Part shown: positions 16,606 to 26,465 of the stretch, piece after piece
How the letters are laid out: each line of letters begins with the position of its first letter
Numbering within the stretch: the stretch's first letter is position 1
From: Brevibacterium sp. CCUG 69071
GTDB taxonomy: Bacteria > Actinomycetota > Actinomycetes > Actinomycetales > Brevibacteriaceae
Direction: 5' to 3'
DNA length: 64,000 nucleotides
Assembly (NCBI RefSeq): GCF_021023135.1
Contig: NZ_PGFV01000002.1
Span: 1-64,000, forward strand
Translations under genes and position numbers: made by a program
Notes under the pieces: model-generated
What the model was told of the DNA's origin: nothing
The model's database searches: none
What the model saw: only the letters and a program-made list of their open reading frames with translations

Positions 16606-16665
16606 ACCCGAGGGAACTCTCTCGCGGGCGTTCCCCGCAGGCCCCGATCTGAGTATGCTCGAAGC

Positions 16666-17232
16666 ATGGTCAGGGCACTTCTCATCGTCGACGTCCAGAA
16701 CGACTTCACCGAGGGCGGCGCACTCGGCGTGGCCGGCGGGGACCGGGTGGCCGAGCAGGTCAACCGCCATCTCGCCGATCACGCGGCCGAGTACGCCGCC
16801 ATCGTCGCCTCCCGTGACTGGCACGAACCCGACAGCGACAACGGCGGCCACTTCAGCGACGCCCCAGATTTCGTCGACACCTGGCCCGTGCACTGCGTCG
16901 CCGGGACCACCGGAGCCGAGTACGACCCGCTGCTGACCACCGGCCCCATCACCTGCCACGTGGCCAAAGGCCAAGGCCGCCCCGACTACTCGGCCTTCCA
17001 AGGGACCACGGAGACGGGGGAGCACCTCGGCGATCTCCTCCGCAGGCTCACCATCAGCGAGGTGGACGTCGTCGGCATCGCCACCGATCACTGCGTGCGC
17101 GCCACGGTCCTCGACGCCCTCGACGCGGGACTGGACGTGACCGTGCTCAGCGAACTCATCGCCGGAGTCGGTCCGGACTCGAGCGCTGCGGCACTGACCG
17201 AGATGGAAGCGGCGGGCGCGACCATTCGCTGA
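16666..17232 (+). CDS. pncA: Nicotinamidase / pyrazinamidase
   Basis: A 188-residue cysteine amidohydrolase that converts nicotinamide to nicotinate for NAD salvage. The catalytic triad is visible: Asp9 in 'IVDVQNDF', a Lys in 'HVAKGQG', and nucleophile Cys143 in 'GIATDHCVRATV'. The metal-binding region 'SRDWHEPDSDNGGHF' carries the Asp and His ligands. Size matches PncA. It stands between DoxX and the MMPL transporter with no evident operon partner. Confidence 0.9.
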   Translation: MVRALLIVDVQNDFTEGGALGVAGGDRVAEQVNRHLADHAAEYAAIVASRDWHEPDSDNGGHFSDAPDFVDTWPVHCVAGTTGAEYDPLLTTGPITCHVAKGQGRPDYSAFQGTTETGEHLGDLLRRLTISEVDVVGIATDHCVRATVLDALDAGLDVTVLSELIAGVGPDSSAAALTEMEAAGATIR

Positions 17233-17363
17233 GCGGCGGATTGTCCGCGTGGCCGAACCAGCAGCATCGTTCCTGTTCAGGGCCGTTTCCCAATCGAAAG
17301 TTGCAGACGGAATCCGAACTCCTAGGCGATGTGGTCGAAGCGGTGAATTGATGAGATTGAAGC

Positions 17364-19628
17364 ATGAACAAACTCATCGCCACCACCGCAGAGTCCCTTG
17401 TGTCGAAGCGCGGCTCGTGGCTCGTCCTCGGCGGGGTCGTCGTCCTCGTCGCCCTCCTGTTCGGACTCCTGTCCGGAGCCGGTGAGGACCGAGCCAATGA
17501 GAGTGCTCCGGCCGATTCCGAATCGACCCAGGTCGACGACCTCCTGCAGAAGTTCCCCGAGGCCGACCAGCAGTCCGTCATGGTCGTCGCCTCCCGCGAC
17601 GGCGGCCACGCGCTGAGCCAGGACGACCAGGCAGAGCTGAAGACGCTCGGCGGCAACCTCGGCGACCACGCCGCAGACACTGCCGACGCAGCCGACAATC
17701 CAGAAGTCTCCGGCCCGATCATGAGCGATGACGGCCGGGCCGCGCTCCTCATGGTGCCGATCACCGTCGGCCTCAACAACGCCGACACCGCCGATACCGT
17801 CGACGAGCTGCGCACTACCATCGCCGATGACCCCGTAGCCTCCCAGCTCACGGATTCCGGGATGTCGCTGCAGGTCACCGGCGGTCCCGCGATCGGCGCG
17901 GACATCGCCTCGGCGTTCAACGGCGCCGACTTCACGCTGCTCATCGTCACCGTCGTCATTGTCGCGCTGCTGCTCATCATCACCTACCGCTCGCCGATCC
18001 TGTGGCTGCTGCCGCTCATCGTCATCGGCACCGCCGACGGCCTCGCCTCGACCGTGACCGCGGCGATCGGCGACGCCCTCGACCTGCAGTTCGACGCGGG
18101 CATCATCAGCGTCCTCGTCTTCGGCGCCGGCGCGAACTATGCGCTGCTCTTCATCTCCCGGTGCCGGGAGGAGCTCGGCCGCGAGACCGACCACCGCCTC
18201 GCCCTCGGCTCGGCCTGGAGGCACACGGCGTCGACGATCCTCGCCTCCAACCTCACCGTCGTCCTGTCCCTGCTCAGCCTCGTCTTCGCCGTCATCCCCG
18301 GCACCCGTGGCCTGGGCATCACCGCCGCCGCCGGCCTCATCATCGCCGCGGCCGCCGTGCTCATCGCCCTGCCCCCGGTGCTCGCGATCTGCGGCAAGGG
18401 CGTGTTCTGGCCCTTCCTCCCGAAGGTCGAGGACGGCGCCGAGGCGGCCGCGGAGTCGGCGACCGCCAAACCCTCGGTCTGGCGGAGGATCGCCACCTCA
18501 GTGGTCAAACGCCCGGTCATCCACCTCGGCGCCGGGGTCATCATCCTCGGTGTCATGGCCGCCGGTCTCATCGGCACCTCTGTCGGTCTCGACCAGTCGG
18601 AGAAGTTCCGCGTGCAGTCGGAATCCGCACAGGGCCTCGACGTCCTGTCCGAGCACTTCCCACCCGGCGAATCCCAGCCGATCTGGGTGACCGCGGACTC
18701 GGAGAACGCCACAGAGGTCACGGACTCGGTGTCCGACATCGACGGTGTCGTCCGTGCCACCCCCACGGATGAGACCACCGTGGGAGGCACGCAGATCACG
18801 AAGATCATGGTCACCGGCGAATTTGCGCCGGACAGCCCGGCCGGACTCGACCTCGTCGAGGACATCCGCACGGACGTCCACGCCATCGACGGCGCGGATG
18901 CGCAGGTCGGAGGGGCTGCCGCAACTGAACTCGACGCCCGTGACGGCAATGCGCAGGACTTCCTGACGATCGCGCCGCTGGTGCTGGCGATCAGCTTCGT
19001 CATCCTGCTGGCCATCCTCCGCGCCCCGTTCGTGGCGATCACTCTGCTCGGCGTCAACGTGGTCTCCTCGGCCGCGGCGATCGGTCTGGGTGCATTCCTG
19101 TCGCGGTCGATCTTCGGCCAGGCCGCCCTCGACGCCCAGGTGCCGATACTGGCGTTCCTGTTCCTCGTCGCACTCGGCATCGACTACTCGATCTTCCTCT
19201 CGCACCGAGCGAAGAAGGAATCGGTCGCCCAGGGCGCCCGACAGGGCATGATCGAAGCTGTCGCCCACACCGGCGGAGTCATCACCAGCGCCGGCATCGT
19301 GCTGGCCGGAGTCTTCGCGGCCCTCGGCATGCTGCCGCTCATGGTGCTCGGCCAGCTCGGCCTCATCGTCGGCGTCGGCGTCCTCGTCGACACGGTCCTC
19401 GTGCGCACCGTCATCGTCCCGGCGATCATCGCCCTAGTCGGCAACCGGATGTGGTGGCCGAACAAGTCGATCACCCGGTTCCGTCCCGGAGCAGGCGACA
19501 CCGCCGAGGTGACCGATGACGAAGGAGCGGACGGAATCGATGACTCGGCGGACGCTGCCCAGGCCGGGACTGCCTCGGTGGGTCACCGGATCCTCACCGA
19601 GGTGGGAAGACGCCACGGTCGACACTGA
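17364..19628 (+). CDS. MMPL-family RND transporter
   Basis: A 754-residue inner-membrane transporter with the two-fold MMPL layout: TM1 at about 20-40, an extracytoplasmic domain, five clustered membrane segments, then the same again in the second half. Repeated signatures include 'VFGAGANYALLFISRCREE' and 'LFLVALGIDYSIFLSHRAK', the family's proton-relay region with GxDY in the second copy. Members export lipids or drugs using the proton gradient. It lies upstream of a NarL-type sensor/regulator pair that could control it. The N-terminal extracytoplasmic domain is smaller than in mycobacterial MmpL lipid exporters. Confidence 0.9.
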   Translation: MNKLIATTAESLVSKRGSWLVLGGVVVLVALLFGLLSGAGEDRANESAPADSESTQVDDLLQKFPEADQQSVMVVASRDGGHALSQDDQAELKTLGGNLGDHAADTADAADNPEVSGPIMSDDGRAALLMVPITVGLNNADTADTVDELRTTIADDPVASQLTDSGMSLQVTGGPAIGADIASAFNGADFTLLIVTVVIVALLLIITYRSPILWLLPLIVIGTADGLASTVTAAIGDALDLQFDAGIISVLVFGAGANYALLFISRCREELGRETDHRLALGSAWRHTASTILASNLTVVLSLLSLVFAVIPGTRGLGITAAAGLIIAAAAVLIALPPVLAICGKGVFWPFLPKVEDGAEAAAESATAKPSVWRRIATSVVKRPVIHLGAGVIILGVMAAGLIGTSVGLDQSEKFRVQSESAQGLDVLSEHFPPGESQPIWVTADSENATEVTDSVSDIDGVVRATPTDETTVGGTQITKIMVTGEFAPDSPAGLDLVEDIRTDVHAIDGADAQVGGAAATELDARDGNAQDFLTIAPLVLAISFVILLAILRAPFVAITLLGVNVVSSAAAIGLGAFLSRSIFGQAALDAQVPILAFLFLVALGIDYSIFLSHRAKKESVAQGARQGMIEAVAHTGGVITSAGIVLAGVFAALGMLPLMVLGQLGLIVGVGVLVDTVLVRTVIVPAIIALVGNRMWWPNKSITRFRPGAGDTAEVTDDEGADGIDDSADAAQAGTASVGHRILTEVGRRHGRH

Positions 19629-19773
19629 TCGCGGCTCGCCTGATGACGGGGTCCGGTCACCGAAGCGCATCGGTGACCGGGCCCCGTCGCCCCTGCCCGG
19701 CACCGCCTCGGCGCGCCCGGTGACTGCGGATAGGGTGAGGAGGAGACGAACGAACGCCGGAGGAGGAGCGAAC

Positions 19774-21075
19774 GTGGCCGCACGCGGATGGACGACGCGG
19801 ACGATGGAGATCGGGCAGCACGCGATCGCCCTCGTCCTCACCGCGATCTCCACCTTCCGCGCCATCGACGGCGGCGCTGCCTGGTTGGCAGCGATCGCCG
19901 TGGCCGTGGTCTTCCTCGCCTGGTACACGCTCGGCGCGGTCCGAGCGGCGCGCAGTGCGGAGATTGCGCTCGAGAAGTGGTGGCTGATCGTCCTCGCCGC
20001 GGTGTGGCTGTGCTCCCTGCTCATCTCCGCGGAGTTCATCTGGGTCGCCTTCCTCCTGTGGCTGCTCGCCGGGCACCTGTTCTCGCTGCGCGTGGCCGTC
20101 GTATTCACCGCCCTGACCTACATCGCCACCGTCGTCGCGCCGCTCGCGCACTACGGTTCGGTGGCCACGGCCGGGCTGATCGGCTCGCTCATCGGCGCCG
20201 TCTTCGCGCTCGGTCTCTCGCGCGGATACATCCAGCTTCTGCGCGAGGGGCGCCGCCGCGAGGAGCTGCTGAACTCCCTCGAGGTCGCTCACCAGAATCT
20301 CCTCGACCTCCAGGATGAGCTCGCCCTGACGCAGCGGCACGCCGGTGAGATCCAGGAGCGGACGCGGGTCTCCCGCGACATCCACGACACCATCGCCCAG
20401 GAGATCTCCTCGATCCGGCTCATCGCCCACGCCGAGGTGGAGCGGACCTCCGATGAGCGGTCGAAGGAGGTGCTCGCCCAGGTCGAGGACCTCGCCGCGC
20501 AGAGTTCGCGTGACGTGCGCCGGATCATCGCCGCGCTCGCCCCCACCGAGCTCGAGGACGGGGCGCTGACCGCGGCCATCCGCAGGCTGCTGACGCGGCT
20601 GGAGGCCGACACCGACATCCGCGGGCAGGTTGAGGTCGATGAGACCCTGCCGTCCCTGCCCGCCGAGGTTGAGGTGGCGCTGCTGCGGACAGCGCAGTCC
20701 GCGCTCGCCAACGTCCGCCAGCATTCCCGGGCCTCCCGGGTGATGGTCAGCCTCATGGACCTCGACGGGTCGATCCGGATGGACATCGTCGACGACGGCA
20801 TCGGCATGGCCGATCCCGAGACCCGGCAGCGGGGCAAGGACTCGGGCTTCGGCCTCGACTTCATCGGCTCGCGGATGCGCGAACTCGGCGGCGAACTCGT
20901 CATCGAAACGAATTCGGGGACGGGTTTCGCGATCTCGGCGACTCTGCCCGACCTGGCCAGCCGGTCCGGACGAACGACCCTCACGCAGGACCGTCTCGGC
21001 GCAGTTGCTGCACCCACCGACGATGCCCGCGGTGATAACACCCTCGCCGATGATCCACAGGAGGACGAAACATGA
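19774..21075 (+). CDS. Sensor histidine kinase, NarL/DesK type
   Basis: A 433-residue membrane kinase. Five or so hydrophobic segments span residues 15-150, with no large periplasmic domain, so it probably senses something in or near the membrane. A helical linker leads to the HisKA_3 dimerisation domain with phospho-acceptor His204 in 'SRDIHDTIAQE', then a HATPase domain with 'NVRQHSRA' and 'DDGIGMAD'. AGGAGGAG at 19761-19768 fixes the GTG start at 19774. The stop overlaps the start of the response regulator by four bases. The adjacent MMPL transporter is a plausible target. Confidence 0.88.
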   Translation: MAARGWTTRTMEIGQHAIALVLTAISTFRAIDGGAAWLAAIAVAVVFLAWYTLGAVRAARSAEIALEKWWLIVLAAVWLCSLLISAEFIWVAFLLWLLAGHLFSLRVAVVFTALTYIATVVAPLAHYGSVATAGLIGSLIGAVFALGLSRGYIQLLREGRRREELLNSLEVAHQNLLDLQDELALTQRHAGEIQERTRVSRDIHDTIAQEISSIRLIAHAEVERTSDERSKEVLAQVEDLAAQSSRDVRRIIAALAPTELEDGALTAAIRRLLTRLEADTDIRGQVEVDETLPSLPAEVEVALLRTAQSALANVRQHSRASRVMVSLMDLDGSIRMDIVDDGIGMADPETRQRGKDSGFGLDFIGSRMRELGGELVIETNSGTGFAISATLPDLASRSGRTTLTQDRLGAVAAPTDDARGDNTLADDPQEDET

Positions 21076-21692
21076 GCATTCGCGTGATTCTCGTCGATGA
21101 CCACCCGGTGGTGCGCGCCGGTCTGCGGTCGGTCATCGACGCCCCGGACCATATCACCGTCATCGGCGAGGCCGGCAGCGGCGAGGAGGCGCTGAGTCTG
21201 GTCGAGCAGCTCGCTCCCGATGTCGTCATGTGCGACCTGCGGTTGGGCGAGGGCATCGACGGCATCGAGGTGACGAAGCGGCTGCGCGCACTGGCCGAAC
21301 CGCCGGCCGTGCTCATCCTCACCACCTTCGACAACGACTCCGAGATCGTCGCGGCCCTCAACGCCGGGGCCGCCGGGTACCTGCTCAAAGACATCGACCC
21401 CGGTGACATCTCCACGGCGATCGAACGAGCCGCGGAGGGAGGGACCTACCTGCCGCCCGAGATCTCGACGAAGGTGATCACGGCGATGCGCAATCCGGCG
21501 CCGAAGCTGACCCGGCGGGAACGGGAGGTCATCAAACTGCTGGCCACGGGGTCCTCGAACGCACAGATCGCCCAGGAGCTCTTCGTCACCGAGGCGACAG
21601 TGAAGAGCCACCTCGTCAACGTCTTCACGAAGCTCGGCGTGGACTCTCGTGCCCGCGCCATCCGCGTCGCTGAGGACCGGGGGCTGGTGTAG
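21072..21692 (+). CDS. LuxR/NarL-family response regulator
   Basis: A 206-residue regulator overlapping its kinase by ATGA. The receiver domain carries 'VDDHPVVRAGL' with the acidic pair, phospho-acceptor Asp55 in 'VVMCDLRLG', and the later Lys in 'YLLKDIDP'. A LuxR helix-turn-helix follows at about 138-200 ('LTRREREVIKLLATGSSN' then 'TVKSHLVNVFTKL'). It would bind promoter DNA once phosphorylated by the partner kinase; the targets are unknown, but the MMPL gene upstream is the obvious candidate. Confidence 0.93.
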   Translation: MSIRVILVDDHPVVRAGLRSVIDAPDHITVIGEAGSGEEALSLVEQLAPDVVMCDLRLGEGIDGIEVTKRLRALAEPPAVLILTTFDNDSEIVAALNAGAAGYLLKDIDPGDISTAIERAAEGGTYLPPEISTKVITAMRNPAPKLTRREREVIKLLATGSSNAQIAQELFVTEATVKSHLVNVFTKLGVDSRARAIRVAEDRGLV

Positions 21693-21867
21693 CGGCGGAG
21701 GTAATGTGAATAACTGATAGGTAACCGTGTGCTGCAACGGTCCTGGTGACAGAGTCGCTTTCCGGCCGACCTGCATCGAGTTCGGCCCAGATGAGCCCGA
21801 CCGTAGTACTCCGGTTCATCTCTTCCAGGTAGTCTTTTGCGTGCAGATGACCACAGATGGAGGCGAC

Positions 21868-23637
21868 ATGACAGGTGCGGACGAGGCGATTCCCCCGCAC
21901 CCGGATACACCTCCGAACCTTCGCATCGGGGCACTGTCGGGCAACACTAGAGGCATCAGAACCGCAGCCGAGACCACCGGCGATGCGTACGCGGAAGCCG
22001 CACAGCCCACTGAGGCAGCACCGCCCACGGAGGCTGCACCGTCCACTGAAGCCGTACCGGAGAACTCGGACTCCGATCCGACCTCACCGCCGCTTCCGCA
22101 CGTCGGGGAGCTCACCTCGGCGAGCGAAGACGCCATCGTCGATCCCTCCGAGGCGATCCTCGAACACATCGATCTCGACTCCTGGAAATGGCCGGAGTAC
22201 TTCGCCTTTGCCCTGACGCGCATGGAGGAGATCTTCCCTATCGGCGGCATCCCGCGCGGCATCGGACCCGTGCGCGAATTCGTCACCGAAGACAACGACT
22301 TCCGGCCCCTGCCCATCGACCGAGAGAAGTGGGCCGGTGCGGATGAGTCCTGGACGACCGTCGGCGACGTCCTCGCCGACACCTTCACCGACGCCTGGCT
22401 CGTCACCCGCAACGGGGTCGCCCTCGCCGAGGAATATGCCTGGCCGATGAAGCCCGCCCGTCAGCACATGCTGTTCTCGGTGAGCAAATCCATCGTCTCC
22501 ACGGTCATCGGCGCGCTCGCCGACGCGGGCCGACTGAGCCCGGACGACCTCGTCACCACCCACGTGCCCGCCCTGGCCGAGAGCGGCTACGCGGGTGCGA
22601 GCATCCGCGACCTGCTCGACATGCGCTCGGGCATCAAGTTCTCGGAGGAGTACCTCGAGAAGGGCTCCGAGATCCGAGCCCTGTTCGAAGCCGTGGATTT
22701 CGCGCCCCGGACCCCCGCCTCGGCGAACGGGATCAAGAGTTTCCTGACAAGTCTGAAGAGCGATCGCGAACACGGTTCCGCCTTCGTCTACCGCAGCTGT
22801 GAGACCGACGTGCTGGCTTGGATCGCCGAGGCGGTCACCGGGCAGCCGTTCTCCGTCGTGACCAGCGAATACGTGTGGTCGAAGGTCGGCGCGGCCCACG
22901 CCGCCCAAGTCTGTCAGGACCGCTGGGGCGGATCCATCGCCGACGGCGCGATCAGCACCACCCTGCGCGATCTGGCCCGCTTCGGCGAGATGATCGCCCG
23001 CGGCGGCACCACCGTCGACGGTGAACGGGTGCTCTCCGCCGCCTGGATCGACGACATCTTCACCGGGGCCGCCGACTCCGCCCAGGTCTTCGCCGCCTCG
23101 CCCTCGGGACGCTCGTACACGGGAGGCATGTACCGCAGCCAGTTCTGGCTGCCCTCGGCCAGCCGCGACGTGGTCATCGGCATCGGCATCCACGGCCAGA
23201 TGCTCTACATCGACCGGGCCACCCAGACCGTCGGCGTGAAGCTCTCGAGCGACCCGGAGCCGGTCAGCCTCGCTCAGCAGCACGGCACCCTGGCCATGTT
23301 CGAGGCCATCGCCGAGGCGGTTCCCGTGACCGCGAATACGCCGAGTTCCGGTGCGGGATCCGGCGCTGGTTCGGCCTCCTCGGCGGCAGTGCCCTCGGCC
23401 GCGCCCCAGGGACCGAGCATCGGCACCCCCGAGACCGCCGAGGCCGAAGATCGTGTGGCCGCGGGCGCACAGGCGGAAGGGGCACCCGAAGCGGGCGTCC
23501 TCGCAGACGGTCTGCCGGTCACGGCCCTACCCGCCGAGCCGATCCAAGCAGCCGGACCGCAGACCGCCGGCCCGCAAGCCGCAGCGGCGCCGAACCTCGG
23601 CGGAGCGCCGCTGATCGCGCAGAACACCCTCTACTGA
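21868..23637 (+). CDS. Beta-lactamase-like serine hydrolase with long N- and C-terminal extensions
   Basis: A 589-residue protein. Its central part (about 150-490) is a class C beta-lactamase/DD-peptidase fold: nucleophile Ser204 in 'FSVSKS', Tyr in 'VYRSCETD', and 'GIHGQ' in place of the usual KTG-type strand. The first 75 residues and last 95 residues are Ala/Pro/Glu-rich low complexity. No signal peptide or membrane anchor is visible, so it may be a cytoplasmic esterase-type member (6-aminohexanoate hydrolase-like) and not a resistance enzyme. GGAGG at 21859 supports the ATG at 21868; an ATG seven codons earlier is possible. Confidence 0.8.
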   Translation: MTGADEAIPPHPDTPPNLRIGALSGNTRGIRTAAETTGDAYAEAAQPTEAAPPTEAAPSTEAVPENSDSDPTSPPLPHVGELTSASEDAIVDPSEAILEHIDLDSWKWPEYFAFALTRMEEIFPIGGIPRGIGPVREFVTEDNDFRPLPIDREKWAGADESWTTVGDVLADTFTDAWLVTRNGVALAEEYAWPMKPARQHMLFSVSKSIVSTVIGALADAGRLSPDDLVTTHVPALAESGYAGASIRDLLDMRSGIKFSEEYLEKGSEIRALFEAVDFAPRTPASANGIKSFLTSLKSDREHGSAFVYRSCETDVLAWIAEAVTGQPFSVVTSEYVWSKVGAAHAAQVCQDRWGGSIADGAISTTLRDLARFGEMIARGGTTVDGERVLSAAWIDDIFTGAADSAQVFAASPSGRSYTGGMYRSQFWLPSASRDVVIGIGIHGQMLYIDRATQTVGVKLSSDPEPVSLAQQHGTLAMFEAIAEAVPVTANTPSSGAGSGAGSASSAAVPSAAPQGPSIGTPETAEAEDRVAAGAQAEGAPEAGVLADGLPVTALPAEPIQAAGPQTAGPQAAAAPNLGGAPLIAQNTLY

Positions 23638-23731
23638 CGCGCGCCATATGAAGCCGACCCACCCATCGACGCTCCTGGGGGAGTAGCGTGGCGATCGGAA
23701 TGACACCGATCACACCACAGGAGGCACCACG

Positions 23732-24073
23732 ATGACCGACTTCTTCGACCGCGAGACCGACAGCAAGTACGACAAGGCCTACAAGGAGACCACTCCGGAC
23801 ATCCTCAAGGCCTTCGGCGAGTTCAACAATGCAGTCTTCGCCGAGGACGGGCGCGAGATTCCGCTCAAGTACCGTGAGCTCATCGCCTACGCCGTCGGCC
23901 TGACCACGCAGTGCGCCTACTGCATCGACGCCCACGCCAATGCCGCCGTCAAGGCCGGCGCCAGCGAGGCGGAACTGGCCGAGACCGCATGGACCGCCTC
24001 GGCGATCCGGGCCGGCGGGGCCTTCGCCCACGGTCGACTCGGCTTCAAGCTCACCGGGGCCCACGAGCACTGA
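23732..24073 (+). CDS. Carboxymuconolactone decarboxylase / AhpD-like protein
   Basis: A 113-residue helical protein behind a good AGGAGG site. The CxxC and downstream His of AhpD-like enzymes are present in 'QCAYCIDAHANAAVKAGAS', and 'RELIAYAVGLTT' is the helix before it. AhpD proteins act as thiol-disulfide partners in peroxide reduction; this single-domain form with CxxC is more likely redox-active than a true muconolactone decarboxylase. It lies between the serine hydrolase and the GlxA regulator, same strand. Confidence 0.87.
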   Translation: MTDFFDRETDSKYDKAYKETTPDILKAFGEFNNAVFAEDGREIPLKYRELIAYAVGLTTQCAYCIDAHANAAVKAGASEAELAETAWTASAIRAGGAFAHGRLGFKLTGAHEH

Positions 24074-24146
24074 GGCTCCACGGGGATCGCCACCGGCCTG
24101 CCACGTACGGCAGCGCGCCTGCAGTTGCCTAAACTGAGAGGCGATC

Positions 24147-25226
24147 ATGAGTAACGTATCCCGACCATCACGCAGGACGCCCCGATCCAACCCGCACGAC
24201 ATCATCGTGCTGGCCCTGGACGGGGTGTCCGCGATGGACCTCGGAGTCCCCGTCCAGGTCTTCGGCACCGAGTCCAACGCCTCACCGGTGAGGTCCGTGG
24301 CCGGCCCTGACTCTGCGGCGACCGCGGCCGGCCCGGACGCCCTGGCCACCAGCGGGGGAGTCCTCCCCGGCGGGACCTGGCCCTATACAGTCGAGGTCTG
24401 CGGCGCCCAACCCGGCCGGGTGGCCGGGGCCGATGGCCTGTCCTATCACGTCGACGCCGGACTCGAGGCCCTCGAGCGCGCCGATACGATCATCATCCCG
24501 GGGGCCACCTCGGTGGTCGAGGAGGAGCCCTCTGCCGCCGTCGTCGGCGCACTGCTGGCCGCCTTCGAACGCGGAGCGAGGATCGCCGCGATCTCGACCG
24601 GCACCTTCGCCCTCGCCCGCACCGGCCTCCTCACCGGTCGGCGTGCCACCACCCACTGGTCGACGGCGAAGGAGCTGACCCGTCGCTATCCCGGGATCAC
24701 CGTCGACGAGAACGTCCTCTTCATCGACGAAGGGCAGCTGCTGACCTCGGCCGGAGCCGCCTCGGCGATCGACCTCTGCCTCCACCTCATCCGCAGCGAC
24801 CACGGGGTCGGCCTGTCCAACCAGGTCGCCCGGCGCCTCGTCGCCGCGGCCTACCGCAGCGCCGGACAGGCGCAGTACGTCCCGCGCTCCGTGCCCGACC
24901 CGCTGGGCGACGTCTTCGCCGATACCCGGGAATGGGCCCTGCAGCACATCGGCGAGGAACTCACCCTCTCCGACCTCGCCGCCAACGCCGGGGTGTCCGT
25001 GCGGACCTTCTCCCGCCGCTTCGTCGAGGACACCGGCTACACCCCGATGCAGTGGGTTCTCCGCGCCCGCGTCGACCTGGCCCGGGAGCTGCTGGAGAAC
25101 AGCGACCTCGGCATCGAACAGATCGCTGACCAGGTCGGACTCGGGACGGGAGCGAACTTGCGGATGCACTTCCAGCGGATCCTCTCGACCTCACCGAACG
25201 AATACAGGCACAGCTTCTCGGGCTGA
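24147..25226 (+). CDS. GlxA-type transcriptional regulator (DJ-1/PfpI + AraC HTH)
   Basis: A 359-residue regulator. Residues about 15-205 form a DJ-1/PfpI (GATase-1-like) domain, including 'DTIIIPGATSV' and 'GRRATTHWSTAKEL'; the position normally held by the nucleophile Cys reads 'AISTGTFALA', so the domain is probably a ligand sensor without catalysis. Residues about 255-355 are an AraC-type DNA-binding domain: 'LTLSDLAANAGVSVRTFSR' and 'QIADQVGLGTGANLRMHF'. It begins behind GAGAGG. The target genes are not evident; neighbours are a hydrolase and an AhpD-like protein. Confidence 0.88.
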   Translation: MSNVSRPSRRTPRSNPHDIIVLALDGVSAMDLGVPVQVFGTESNASPVRSVAGPDSAATAAGPDALATSGGVLPGGTWPYTVEVCGAQPGRVAGADGLSYHVDAGLEALERADTIIIPGATSVVEEEPSAAVVGALLAAFERGARIAAISTGTFALARTGLLTGRRATTHWSTAKELTRRYPGITVDENVLFIDEGQLLTSAGAASAIDLCLHLIRSDHGVGLSNQVARRLVAAAYRSAGQAQYVPRSVPDPLGDVFADTREWALQHIGEELTLSDLAANAGVSVRTFSRRFVEDTGYTPMQWVLRARVDLARELLENSDLGIEQIADQVGLGTGANLRMHFQRILSTSPNEYRHSFSG

Positions 25227-25396
25227 ATCGCGAGTCGATCGGGAACCTGCCAGCGGGTGGCCGGAAAGTTGCGGTATCTGGCAATAAGTCTGGCGAGAAC
25301 CTTGCGCAGAATGTCTCTCTGGCCACTGTTGCCGATTGCCCGAACGGCAGATGATGGACATGTACTCACAAACAGCTCGTTCACCAAGGAGTGACA

Positions 25397-26392
25397 TTGA
25401 CTCGCATCGCCATCAATGGTTTCGGTCGTATCGGACGCAGCACCCTGCGCGCTCTGACCCAGCGTGAGAGCGACCTCGAAGTGGTCGCCATCAATGACCT
25501 CGGTCCCATCGACCAGCTGGCCCGCCTGCTCACCTTCGACACCACGCTTGGCCGCTTCGGCTACCCCGTCGAGGTCGGCGAGGATGAGATCGTTGTCGAC
25601 GGCAAGCCGATCAAGATCTTCGCCGAGAAGGATCCGGCCAATCTGCCCTGGGGCGACCTCGACATCGACATCGTCCTCGAGTCCACCGGCATCTTCACCA
25701 AGGCCGACAAGGCCCGCGCCCACCTGACCGCCGGCGCCAAGAAGGTCCTCGTCTCCGCTCCTTCGAAGGGTGCCGACGTCACCTTGGCCTACGGCGTCAA
25801 CACCGAGGCGTACAAGCCCGAGCACACGATCATCTCGAACGCCTCGTGCACGACCAACGCACTGGCCCCGCTGGCGAAGGTCCTCGATGACCTGGCCGGT
25901 ATCGAGCAGGGCTTCATGACCACGGTCCACGCCTACACGGGAGACCAGAACCTCCAGGACGGCCCGCACAAGGACCCGCGGCGTGCCAGGGCCGCGGCCG
26001 CGAACATCATCCCGACCTCGACGGGAGCGGCAAAGGCGATCGGCCTCGTGCTCCCGCAGCTCGACGGCAAGCTCAGCGGTGACGCGATCCGCGTCCCCGT
26101 TCCCGTCGGCTCGATCGTCGAGATCAACGCGAGCGTCTCACGAGAGGTCACCCGCGACGAGGTGCTCGAGGCCTACCGGAACGCCGCCGAAGGCGAACTC
26201 AAGGGCATCCTCGTCTACGAGACCGAACCCGTTGTCTCCAGCGACATCGCCGGCCAGGAGGCTTCATCGATCTTCGATGCCGCTCTGACCCGGGTCGAGG
26301 GCAAGCACATCAAGGTCGTGGCCTGGTACGACAACGAGTGGGGCTTCTCGAACCGCGTCGTCGACAACCTCGAACTCATCGGTCAGAGCTGA
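25397..26392 (+). CDS. gapA: Glyceraldehyde-3-phosphate dehydrogenase, type I
   Basis: A 331-residue glycolytic enzyme oxidising glyceraldehyde-3-phosphate with NAD and phosphate. 'INGFGRIGRSTLRAL' is the Rossmann loop, Asp in 'VAINDLG' favours NAD over NADP, and catalytic Cys151 sits in 'SNASCTTNALAP' with His in 'TTVHAYTGDQ'. I place the start at TTG 25397: AAGGAG ends at 25391, leaving five bases before TTG, whereas a GTG at 25391 overlaps the ribosome site. This gives the usual N-terminus (MTRIAINGFG). A long perfect hairpin terminator follows. Confidence 0.95.
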   Translation: MTRIAINGFGRIGRSTLRALTQRESDLEVVAINDLGPIDQLARLLTFDTTLGRFGYPVEVGEDEIVVDGKPIKIFAEKDPANLPWGDLDIDIVLESTGIFTKADKARAHLTAGAKKVLVSAPSKGADVTLAYGVNTEAYKPEHTIISNASCTTNALAPLAKVLDDLAGIEQGFMTTVHAYTGDQNLQDGPHKDPRRARAAAANIIPTSTGAAKAIGLVLPQLDGKLSGDAIRVPVPVGSIVEINASVSREVTRDEVLEAYRNAAEGELKGILVYETEPVVSSDIAGQEASSIFDAALTRVEGKHIKVVAWYDNEWGFSNRVVDNLELIGQS

Positions 26393-26412
26393 ATCTGAGG
26401 CGCTGACACAGA

Positions 26413-26451
26413 AGCGGCCTCGACCATGCGAAGTGCATGGTCGAGGCCGCT
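26413..26451 (+). terminator. Terminator after gapA
   Basis: A perfect 17-bp stem: 26413-26429 pairs with 26435-26451 around GAAGT. The tail (GTCGTGTCT) is not a T run, as is frequent in high-GC actinobacteria. Confidence 0.85.
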
Positions 26452-26465
26452 GTCGTGTCTGGGCT

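Noticed and set aside
14602..17091. A very long (829-codon) open frame on the minus strand
   Set aside because: It lies opposite the CPBP, DoxX and pncA genes and has the Arg/Gly/Asp-rich composition of an antisense shadow in high-GC DNA; no motif or ribosome site supports it.
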